This document shows positions 54,539-64,000 of a stretch of 64,000 nt of DNA, piece by piece (position 1 is the stretch's first letter; every line of letters starts with the position of its first letter). The notes below the pieces were generated by a model. The model searched no databases. It had not been told where the DNA came from and saw only the letters and a program-made list of their open reading frames with translations. The DNA comes from Blastocrithidia nonstop (Eukaryota > Euglenozoa > Kinetoplastea > Trypanosomatida > Trypanosomatidae): positions 372,001 to 436,000 of the forward strand of contig JAQOTN010000018.1 of NCBI GenBank assembly GCA_028554745.1. Direction: 5' to 3'. Position numbers and translations under genes: made by a program.

Positions 54539-56833
54539 TTAGTGAGGATGAAAGTCTAGAGGCTGCATTAATCCATAGCTGCGCTACAGGAAATTTGCAT
54601 TCGGTGAATATCTTAGCACATGGCACGTCAATGTAGTCTAGGTGTTTGTTGTAACCCGTTAGTCTGACTGTTTCATATGTGTATTTTGTAGCTCAAATGT
54701 ACATGATGTTAGACAATCAAGTGTGGTCAGAGCATCGGGTACAGACAATGATGCACACGTTTAAGTCGTTAATACAGATGATGACGGTGACGTTTTTGCA
54801 TATCTATTTCTCTAACTTGAACATGTATGCTTGCTATCGAAATTTGATGAACATGCATCACTTTCCTTCTTAGAAGACACAACTTTACATGCCCTGCATT
54901 TTAATTTTTTATTATTACGGCATTGCAAGTGTTTGTAGTTGTCTGGTGTCTCTAACACATGGCATTGCGTGTTTGAGTTATGACAGATAACAACATTTTG
55001 TGATTGTGTAGATGTCAACTCAACTACTCTCTGCACAACTGTACACAACTCGTTCATCGTCATATCCTTGCTATTAGGTTGTAAATAATCTTATACTAAT
55101 ACCACATTGTTTGGTTGGTATAAAACTGATAGCGGATTATTCTCAATCACTAGTACATGCTCTTACCGTCTACCTAACAGTCTCAAATCTTTTATAGCAT
55201 TGCTGTCATCTGTAAACCATTTACGATGTCTACTAATGATATGAGCAAACCAATCACTGCACTTACACAATGATGAAATAGATTGTAAGATTGGGTTGAT
55301 ATGAGAAGGTTTTGCCGCAGTTCACACGACCAATTCACAATTTAGCATTCGACAGGTGTGTATGAAGCGTTCAACGTGAGGTCGTACATGAATGTACCCG
55401 TCACGTGCATACACGAGTGTTTCATCCACGTCAAGCACTACTGTCAGTGCAAAGTCGTTGACGTGAACGGCACGTAAGAATTGCGTACATTGTGCGTTTT
55501 TTCTTCGATGACGACCATCTACTGAAGTTACGCAGTCTTATTATTTTCTGCACCTGGCAACTGATGCACATTCAAAATGCACTGTCTAAGGAAACAATTA
55601 TGTCGTCTTCGCCTTGTTGGCTTTTTTGCATGTTAGTTTATTATTATTATTAATATTATCGTTATTACCATTTTAGTCATATGTATTACCAAGTAACAGT
55701 GCATTATGTTTATGATTTGAAACTTTTACAGTGCTAGTAGATTTACTTGCCTTGTTATGCATCTCAGTGTTATTTTTTCTACTACTTCTACGTTTGCACT
55801 CACGAAGAGACATCTAACAAAGATGATTTTATTATTATTATTTCTTGAGTTACCATAAATTATCTCCTTTCGTATTGTTGTTGTCATTACAAGTTTAAGC
55901 ACTAGTTTCTGCCACGCTCACTGTCGGCACTCTTCTTCTCACATTTTTCGTTTGGATGTTTTTTGTAGTAATAATAAGTGGTTTGAACAAAAACGTTTAC
56001 GGCTTCAGTTACAAATCAAATATTTCACCCACGTATATTTGTGAGCTAGCTTCCTTTTTTGTGGGTTTATTACTCGCTGCTCTTTTGGGTAATAATTGTA
56101 AATTGTCATTCCGGTGTAATCGTTTGTAATTCTCAAAATTATTAAAGCTATAGCTGTAGTCATTTTTACTATTCTTTCTACGTCTACTGCTTTTACTATT
56201 ACTACGATCATCATATTCATCATCATCATAACTATTACTACTATCAAAAAAAACTTACTGCATCAAATCGTTCACCAAGTCAAAATCTGAGTAAACAGAT
56301 TGCACATCATCATCATCATCATCTTCATCGTTCTCGTGATGACTACTACTAGTGCCAGCATAACAATTATTAAATGTGTTGTAAGGATTAGCTAAAGAAG
56401 TTTATATTAAATACTTTGCTTTTTGCAGTTTTTAAGATCAGAAACAATTGTGTAAGGCATCATGCATCACTGAAGTAAGAGTAGGCAAAGACTAATTTGA
56501 CAAGGTACAATTTTCTTGTGCGCAGTTAACTTATTTGTCATCAATACTGTTCCTACATTACTCGTCTAGTGCGTTTTCGCTTAAAAGTATTCTGCTTTAT
56601 TGGCATTGTTATAAGCTAAGGTCAAAAAAACGATTTTGCGTTTGTTTTGTTAATAGTATTTATTTTTTTTTTCACTCACGCAAATGCCCGCCTTACACTT
56701 CTTTCCTAGGACTCGCACTCACAAAAAAATGTTTCCTGCACAATGTACAATAAATTATTCCTTTGCCGTCAATTTTGTGTAAAAGTAATTATTTATCAAA
56801 TAAGACAAAAGAGGAGATCAACAATTTTAACAT
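54539..56833 (-). CDS. SCP/FCP1-type (NLI-interacting factor-like) phosphatase with Asn-rich N-terminus
   Basis: About 764 residues if started at ATG 56833. The HAD phosphatase domain follows a long, low-complexity N-terminal half (Asp-, Asn- and Lys-rich). FALTVVLDVDETLVYARDG carries the nucleophile pair Asp468 and Asp470. VRPHVERFIHTCRMLNCELVVWTA is motif II, and DWFAHIISRHRKWF...IKDLRLLGRREHVLVIENNPLSV...NNVVLVEDYL is motif III. Such enzymes dephosphorylate phospho-Ser/Thr, classically on RNA polymerase II tails. Residues ~27-45 contain CTLC and a later His, possibly a zinc site. The C-terminal tail is Ser/Thr-rich. The start is uncertain because the N-terminus is poorly conserved. The terminator is UAA 54539-54541. 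Confidence 0.82.
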
Positions 56834-57175
56834 TTTACAAGCACGTACATTTATATATATAAATAAATAAGTAATAGCAACTTTTATGAAAATGCAAGAT
56901 GTTCGATCATTGATGCAATAATTATGAGAAGAAGTAAATAATTGTATAATAAAAGGTTGCTAAAATTGAAAATATAACAACCGTTGCTGTAAATTCTACT
57001 AGGTAATAGTAAACTAGCTATTATTTTTTGTTACTATTTAAGCAAAATACTAAATAACGTACACGTATTGAATGCAAAGGCTTCTAAATTAAAAAAAACA
57101 AAATATAAATTTTGTTGACGTTTGATGTCATTGTGAAATAACAAATAGTAATAATGATAATAATGTAATTGATGT
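56834..57175. other. AT-rich spacer
   Basis: This short spacer between the COA5-like gene and the phosphatase gene is A/T-rich. No gene is recognised. Confidence 0.6.
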
Positions 57176-57469
57176 TTATTTTGTAAATATACCTTCCTCT
57201 TCTAATTCCCTTTTCCGAATTCGCTCATCTCGTGCTTCAATTTTTTTCTGATCCTAAGTTGCGACATCGTACGGATTGCCACGAAGTCTGTACCGTGGAT
57301 TATTTGCATTCATCTTGCACAATGTTCAATTACGCCTTTACAAGAAACACTCATTGACACTGATACACTACTCAATGCTGTTCTTTTACTCAAAACATTT
57401 AGTGTTAACTATGCATTCTATTAATGCGTTCTTTGGTCTCCAGCACATACTCTTGCGTTGTTTCTCCAT
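57176..57469 (-). CDS. COA5/PET191-like cytochrome oxidase assembly factor
   Basis: 97 residues from ATG 57469. The Cys pattern follows the twin-Cys PET191/COA5 family. ALIECIVNTKCFEE and IEECISVNECFLERRNWTLCK supply the paired Cys, then PRYRLRGNPYD corresponds to the RFRGN block that ends the family core. A charged C-terminal tail (EARDERIRKRELEEE) is extra. These small intermembrane-space proteins help assemble cytochrome c oxidase. Three Glu in the core are UAA or UAG and one Trp is UGA. It ends at UAA 57176-57178. Human COA5 is 74 residues. The identification rests on the Cys spacing and the RLRGNPYD block. Confidence 0.72.
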
Positions 57470-59848
57470 TTAATTTATCTTACTTTTGGATATTGATAAA
57501 TATAATAAAGTAGACGATACTAATTTTTTAGATAAATTGTATAGAATTTAGCTAATGCAAATATCACAAATAAATGAGCTATAAAAAAACTGTTTTTGCT
57601 ATTGTATATCAAGTAAAGAAAAAAATTTATATTAGAAATATAAATTATATCATATATATTTCTTTTGTAACAAAATAAATTCGTTTTAACATAATTCAGC
57701 AATACGACAGATACCAAGCTACATTTACTATCTTCACGAAAGAAGTTACATTTCATCATACGTCATTGATGTTTGACAACACTGATAACAATAGCAACCA
57801 AAAATCACAGTAATGAAAACAATTTTTTGATCAGCTTAATTTTTACATTAATTTGTGTTAACATGTTGGTCACTCCTTACATTTAAAATTTATCATTTTA
57901 TTTTCGTCACCACATTACAATATCAACAATATAAAACTTTTTGGCAAGTAAACTATTTTTGTTATTTCACCTTCAAGATATTACAAACAAAAATGTACTC
58001 TCATCTTCTTTGAATTAATTTGCGAAATTTTCATTCGAAAAAATCCTCTAGACTGCATATTATCTTGTACTTCACAAACTTTTGTTTTCATAAAAGGAGA
58101 AAAAAATACAATTCAGAAAAAGGGCCAAATTGTAATATTTACAGAAAGACAGATGTTGCAACAATGTCAGCGACACTATATTGAAGGCAATAAATAACAT
58201 GTAAACATAACAAATATTATATTTGTAAATTAAATAATTATTATTGTACTCTGAATTTATTTGCTATACAAAAAAATAAAAATACATATTTGTATACGTA
58301 AATGTAAAACAAAAGTTTCAATGCCAAGTTTTATTTGCACCAAAACTTTTGTAATTATATATTGACGTATAATAAATATGTATTTTGTCAAATTTGCTCT
58401 TCTATTTGGAAAGCTGTGAGATACCTCCTAAAGAATGAAGCAATTCATTTGTAGTTTTTTTATAACTCTGTTTTTTATTTAGAAAAGACAATTGATTGTA
58501 AGCTAATATCTCCAGTGTAGTTGTGAAATTAGAAAAAGAAATACAAATAAATATATATATATTGTCAGTAAACCTATTTCGAATTATGCAAATGTACGCA
58601 AATTTAATTACGTCATTCAATAAGGTCAACTTATAAGTGTTGCAAAAAAAAAAAAAAAAAAACTAGTGATAAAAATTTGCAGAAAAATATCATACTCTAA
58701 CAGTAAAACAAAATATTTTTGCTAAATTAATATAAATTTGGTGTAAAATAGTTGCAAAGCAAAAAGATGTAAGATGATAATGTAATATACAACGAATTTA
58801 GGCAGAGAAAGATAAAATAAGTTAATCAAAATAGTTACAATGTAACTATTATCGAATTGGTGTATTAGCTACTAAAGACAAAAAGGAAATAAGTGTAGGA
58901 GAGAAGATCACTCAGAAAAAAAAAAGGAGTAAGCTAGATTGTGAAAGTCAAAACAATATATATATATATATATATTTTTTAGACTAATTGGTTACATTAT
59001 TTTTTTTTTTACGACAACACCCTCTAACTTTGTTACTTGTTTGCTTGCTTATTTGCGGTATTGCACATGCCAATTGTCCATCAGCATTTTATAAGCATAT
59101 ATGTAAATCATATTCAATTAAACGATCGTGATCACGACAGGAAAAAAAATAATTGCACAAACTACAGTTTCACTTTGCAAAAAAGCAAACAAACGAATGG
59201 GAGAATAAGGGGTTTATAAACTTTCCTTTTATATTGACTATAAATTATTTCATCATGTCCGGAAAATACTAGTATATTCAGAAGGTTTGATTAGCAAAAA
59301 AAAAAATAATAATTAAACCTAAAGAATAAACAAATAAAAATACATAATCGGACTGTCTAATAGAAAAATAAATTTGTTATAATAATATTTTTACAATAAA
59401 TATTTCCTGAAAGAGTGCGAAATATAAATAATTATTTATTTTTTTTTTTGAAGTTTTTCTCGACCGATTAATTTTCTTGTCTTTTTATAGTTTTCATCTT
59501 TTAAATATGTATTTATCAAATAAATATATGACAGTATGTAATAATTATAAAGTGTGAGATCACAATTACGGCATAAAAATATCTAAAAAACATAAAAGTA
59601 AAAAAGTAATATTTAATTTAATTTAAAATCATTTTAACCTTCACAAAAAGAGATAAATGTAAGATGTAAAAAAATATATATAATTATAATTTTTATACGG
59701 AGATGAGTTTGCTTACATACAATTATACACTTAACGTTTTACCCTCTGAAAAAAAAAAGTTTAGATTAATTTACTTCTTACTCGCTTTTTCTGTCGTTGG
59801 CCAATTGATGCACTGTTAAAAACATACATTTTTACTTTAACATTGATA
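57470..59848. other. Long AT-rich spacer
   Basis: The spacer is 2.4 kb and extreme in A/T, with several hydrophobic low-complexity frames on the minus strand (for example 57520-57759 and 58402-58629). Only the island at ~58990-59345 has gene-like composition and is listed separately. A 17-base A run lies near 58647, and a TA run near 58957. Confidence 0.5.
58992..59345 (-). CDS. Candidate small protein gene, frame unresolved
   Basis: A GC-richer island in the long spacer reads well in two minus-strand frames. One (ATG 59345, UAA 58992) gives ~117 residues with a central span (VVCAIIFFPVVITIVELNMIY) and a charged tail (YRKEASKQVTKLEGVV). The other starts at ATG 59256, downstream of an 11-T tract and an AG, and contains CSLCNYFFSCRDHD. 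The composition suggests something is encoded. The frame cannot be decided without homologues or transcripts. Confidence 0.25.
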
Positions 59849-61315
59849 TTACATTCGTTCTATTGGCATCTTCGGTAACGACAACCGCACGGTAGTGCCG
59901 TTCCCTTTGTCGGAGTAAACATCCATGCTACCGCCTCATAATCTCATGTACACTCTTGACATTGGAAGGCCTATACCTAATCCACCAAGAGATGCCTTGT
60001 AGTGCATACTTGTCGTTCACCCAAATCGTCAAATGTCTTGTGCGTGGTTGAGCGGAATGCCACCGGCGCGGTCAATGATATCAATCACGACATGTGTATC
60101 TGTAACGGCATATTTTATTTGTACATCTATACTGCGACGGACTTTGCATGTTGCCAGACATGCATTCTTTAACACCTAGCGAAGAATGTACATAATGTTT
60201 TCTTTGATCAAATATATTCTATTGTCAACATTTTGAGTACCACGTGTCTATTATTACAGTTATACTTATTGCTGCTAACGTTGTTGTAGATGTTAGTGTT
60301 GCTATGTGTGTTCGCCAAGTAATACCCCTTTGGGTGCCTTAGAATAAATTGAGCTATCCTATTCGACATGGATGGTGAGAGCATAACCACTTTTTTCATC
60401 AAAAAGACTAGAATACAGTTACGCTACCGCTGTTGCGGATGACTTGATAACATCTACCATGTTGTCATAGACACTTACCACCGGTGGGAAAAGAGTTATT
60501 GACTGATTGACTTTGATTTTTTTGCGTCCTAATATTGAATTGCCATTTTGCTGATTGCAATGCAAACAACCGTTTCGTGACTGTCAAGTATGCGAGGAAG
60601 AAATGTGCATTATATGCTCATGTCATAACCTTCAGCATAATCGCAGTTTACAAAACTGTGTAAGTCACTAATTCAGTTCATTTGTGTAAACACACCCGTC
60701 ATCAACAATCATGTCAAGTAGCGAGTAGTGTGGACGTAAAACTTGAAGTGAATGCTCAAAGGGCAATTGTAGCAATATTGCATCTTTACGTGCAAACATT
60801 TCGTCAAGTTTGTCAGGAAAGTGCGAAAGTTGTCATTGAAATATTTGCTACTATTGACGGTATTGCTATTTTCACAAAGAGGTAGATAGCTGTGACTAAT
60901 ACGTTGATAATGGCGAAGAGGATTGTAATTAACTACTTCTGTTGCGTTGTGTATTGTCTAACCGTTAATGTGCAATTTACTATAAAACTAAGCAATATTA
61001 CAAATCTTTTTCCGTAATCGATCTAAGTGAACAAAGATGCTCATAGTGAGATGACTGGAGAAGTTGTTGTACACCTGAGAACGTAAACATTTGATAACAC
61101 TTGGCTACACGTGCTGTAAGTTGTTGCATATACTATAATATTGTCTATTCAGAAAATTTTGAATGCTACTGAGAGCACATGAGACATGACAAATGCATTT
61201 TGCGCAAATTCATCGGCTAAATTTTTCTTCTCAGCAAAGTTGGCAGCACAACGTCAGCACCACGTTTACCAAATACTTTAAGTGGTGGTCTGACCATTGC
61301 AGACGTATGAGACAT
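59849..61315 (-). CDS. Mitochondrial PDK/BCKDK-like protein kinase
   Basis: 488 residues from ATG 61315 (MSHTSAMVRPPLKVFGKR). The C-terminal GHKL ATP-binding domain is diagnostic. The N-box IMYILREVLKNACLAT has its metal-binding Glu380 encoded by UAG. The G1-type loop is DIIDRAGGIPLNHAQDIWRFGW. The G2 block is LGGLGIGLPMSRVYMRLWGGSMDVYSDKGNGTTVRLSLP. The upstream helical bundle includes YDNMVDVIKSSATAVAELY, as in PDK. These kinases inhibit pyruvate or branched-chain 2-oxoacid dehydrogenases; trypanosomatid relatives are known. Trp in DIWRFGW and LWGG are UGA. Termination is at UAA 59849-59851. The substrate complex is not determinable by eye. Confidence 0.85.
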
Positions 61316-62249
61316 TAGATGACCACAAACCTAAATGATAATTTAAAAAAAACTATATATAATTATAATGGAAGATAACTATCTAAAAATAACTAAAAAC
61401 AACAACAATCTTTTACCTTTTGATTTACGAAGAAAAAAAAAAGGATGATACAAGTGTGCGTTGACTTATAAAAATAACTGTATTTGCTTAGCTGGTAAAA
61501 TAGTTAAGCAACAACAATAACAATACCGACAACAAAAAAAAAATGAATCAATATTGAACAACAATGTAATGCGCAATCAAATACAGCTAATTCGCCTTTC
61601 TCAGCATAAAATCAAATACCTCAAAAAAAAATACGCAAAGTAAAATTTCATTTTTTCTTTTAAATAAAAGGAATTATGACGTTAAATATAGTAAAACGTT
61701 AATAATAAATTACATCGTTAATCTCAATGAATTAAGTTTTGTTCACCTATATCGAGAATATCTCTCTTACATTTTAGAATAATAGGAGAAAGAAGAAGGT
61801 ATCTGAAGTTTGTTTCATGAAAAGCATGCTTACAAATTTTTTCCATGTAATTTATAATAGTTATGTGTATAAATGAAATACGGATGCAGTAATGACTAAC
61901 AAATATATTTTAATGTAGTAAGGTAATGTTTTTGCATATTATTTTTTTACATCGAAATGATAAATTAAAATATCAAATGAACTATAATTTACATCAATAT
62001 GTAAATGAAAGAATGTGTTAAAAAAAAAAATAATTTTTTTTTATTATCTAATCATCATCAAAAATCAAATATATAAATAATTTCTAGCATATATTATTAC
62101 TTTGCGCGTTTACGTTACTTTATACGTAACTTCAACAGAATATTTTTTTAAAAAATAATGGATATATTGCCTAAGGTTTACATAGATTTACTACTTCGAC
62201 CTTCAATCAAAAATTACATTATCGATTTATGTTTTTATGTTTACAAGTG
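61316..62249. other. AT-rich spacer
   Basis: It is A/T-rich, with AAC-type triplets near 61505-61530. No gene is recognised. Confidence 0.6.
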
Positions 62250-63350
62250 TTACTTTTCTACATGCTAGCTGTTTGCAATCTCATTGTCTAGCACCCTCAC
62301 ATCTTTTTGACAATTACCACCAGCATTCATATTATCATGATGATCGATTTCGTGAGTTTTACTATTGTTAATGAATGAGGGTAGTTGTGATGTCCAGTAT
62401 TCAAAAGACATTTTCATGTCCATCAAGCGTAGTAGATCATCATCATGCAAAACTCCTTCTGCCTAAAAATTATTTACCCTTTGTTACAATTCTTCTCTGC
62501 GCTGACGAATACGCTTGTGCCAGTAAGCTCGTGCAATGCGTTCACGCATTAGTAGTGCACTCTCTTTACGATGTTCTTTTGCCTAATCGTATATCGCCTC
62601 TCAGCCTAAGGCTCACAAGTCAGCGAACGCGTTACGTTCGTACAGTTCATACGATGACAACATTTACCGCTATTTGCGATGTTTAATAAGAAGTTGCAAT
62701 ATACGTTCGTACTCACGCTGTGCAAAACGGCTTTTCTGCACCATGGAAGCAGCTTTTCGTTCTTATTATGTGACAACTCGCGTGAAGACTTTTTGAGGTT
62801 AACAGGTTGCATTACCTTCAGCATTGCATTTCTGTTTTTTTCCTGGCATTGTAGCATTGCGGTAGTCATCGAGTAAATGAGGTGACATATTCACCACTTC
62901 CGCAACACGCGAAACTTATGCGAGGGAAAGTGGTTATTATTATTAAAGTTGTTGAATTGCTTCACGTAAAGTGTGACATTATTATTTTGCGGCTTTATTG
63001 TTAAACGTGCACTTCGAAGGTTATAAGTCTGAACCGTTTATTCTATGCTTTCGTGCAATATCTGCACTATCGTCTTGTTGTTATGCTGCACAGTATATTT
63101 GAGATGAACCATCACAATGTTATTATTTACACAAAGTATTATTTTATCTTTATGAAACATTACATTGTTATTGGTAATTATCTACTGCTGATTTGTTGTT
63201 TACACATGTGCGATTACCTTTAATACCGTCATCATCGATAACAATCACCTCATTGAGTTTTGCGCGTTAACGTTCTAGTTCGCAGCGTAGCTCAAATAAT
63301 AAATGAGATGCTCTATGCACACCTGCCACTTCAATAGAGATTTCGGACAT
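62250..63350 (-). CDS. Charged coiled-coil protein, unknown family
   Basis: 366 residues from ATG 63350 (MSEISIEVAGVHRASHLL). LLFELRCELERERAKLNEVI forms a first helix. A loop rich in Asn and Cys follows, then a domain with LSLAEVSRVAEVVNMSPHLLDDYRNATMPGKKQKC. The C-terminal half is a long charged helix: SRFAQREYERILQLLIKHRKEREML, LWALGWEAIYDEAKEHRKESALLMRERIARAYWHKRIRQRREELEQ. No catalytic motif is seen. The dense UAA/UAG Glu usage is striking because the helix is Glu-rich. It ends at UAA 62250-62252. A cytoskeletal or flagellar structural role is plausible but unproven. Confidence 0.7.
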
Positions 63351-64000
63351 GTGTGAAATTATGGAACTTGGATATTTGTTATGTTTTGTTAGTTCGTAAA
63401 AGTTTTTGATATGTTTTACACTTTCTCAAATAATTGTCAATTATATATGGCTACAATACTCAATTACAGAAAAAAAAAATTTGTATATTTGATAGAAAAA
63501 ACAGTGAATGTATGTTCACCAGTTACTGTTTGTCAAAAGCAAAAAGCAAATATGTACTATATTTGTCATAAAGTGATAACGTCCAGTACGTTCATGAATA
63601 TAAATACATTATTATTTGCAATGATCACTGTCATGCCAAGTGTTTTTTTTGTGTGTGTCACTGTGTTTCAATTTTAAACAAATTAACAGTATTTTTTGTG
63701 AATACTTAACAAACATTTACTGTTTAAGCTCACAAAGTCATTTGAGTACGACACACTAATAAACAGCATCAATATCAAGAAGTAAATGTTTTGGCAAAAA
63801 TATATATTTAATATGTTATGTTAATTTGTGCATTTATATCATTGTTCAACATAACTATATATATATCTGGTAACGTAAACAGAAAAAGTGTGAACTGAAT
63901 TGAGCACAAATTGTCTTGCAAATGTAAATATATTCACCTTGCTCGCTTTCAAACCGTCCAGGCGTGCATATTTAAAGTGATATAATATAAGATTGTGGCA
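63351..64000. other. Spacer at window end
   Basis: The spacer is AT-rich. Bases ~63935-64000 are slightly GC-richer and may be the 3' end of the next minus-strand gene, but too little is present to judge. Confidence 0.45.

Noticed and set aside
57520-57759. 79-codon hydrophobic frame
   Set aside because: AT-rich low complexity without support from composition or motif.
58402-58629. Hydrophobic minus-strand frames in the long spacer
   Set aside because: Several overlapping frames look equally plausible in this code, composition is not gene-like, and there is no homology.
61100-61260. Alternative frame in the PDK-like N-terminus (NFAEKKNLADEFAQNAF...)
   Set aside because: It reads well locally but does not join the diagnostic ATP-binding motifs. 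The chosen frame does and includes an ATG start.

Overview
The window reads as nuclear DNA of a trypanosomatid that uses a reassigned genetic code. Under the standard code almost every gene appears shattered. Under UGA = Trp and UAG = UAA = Glu, with UAA also kept as the real terminator, the same DNA resolves into long intact genes. The code was worked out from conserved positions here. UGA falls on invariant Trp of Rab geranylgeranyltransferase beta, TOR kinase and the UFM1 protease. UAA and UAG fall on invariant Glu of RabGGTB, the TOR FRB domain, the PDK N-box and the catalytic Glu of pyruvate decarboxylase. Two tandem decarboxylase copies interchange UAA/UAG with GAG/GAA at aligned sites. 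This matches the code described for Blastocrithidia (NCBI table 31). I found no introns, and every convincing gene lies on the minus strand, as expected for one polycistronic unit matured by trans-splicing. Species assignment is inference.

Layout, ascending coordinates (transcription runs from high to low): partial coiled-coil protein (1-352); J-domain membrane protein (917-1681); axonemal dynein-associated IC97/CASC1 (2430-4655); USP7-like deubiquitinase (6656-10408); GAF/coiled-coil protein (11233-13755); helical-repeat protein, probably mitochondrial (14121-15644); RabGGTB (15967-16947); Asn-rich single-pass membrane protein (17491-18789); a possible small membrane protein (19144-19425); small mitochondrial-type protein (19724-20044); UfSP2-like protease (20813-22696); NHP2 (23528-23971); gamma-adaptin (24873-26966); TRIP12/UPL3-type HECT ligase (27755-33685); small two-pass membrane protein (34554-34826); two tandem pyruvate/indolepyruvate decarboxylase genes (36177-37853, 39538-41184); TOR kinase (42099-50861); ESAG5-like BPI-fold protein (51749-53572); SCP/FCP1-type phosphatase (54539-56833); COA5/PET191-like factor (57176-57469); PDK/BCKDK-like kinase (59849-61315); coiled-coil protein (62250-63350).

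The genes are functionally mixed (signalling, ubiquitin and UFM1 pathways, vesicle traffic, snoRNP, flagellum, mitochondrion), as is normal for trypanosomatid gene arrays. Genes are clearly richer in GC than the very AT-rich spacers. Because this code has so few terminators, every frame looks open, so short AT-rich reading frames in spacers are weak evidence. Gene calls rest on family homology, composition boundaries and tandem UAA codons at the 3' ends. No tRNA, rRNA, CRISPR array, retroelement or DNA transposon was recognised.
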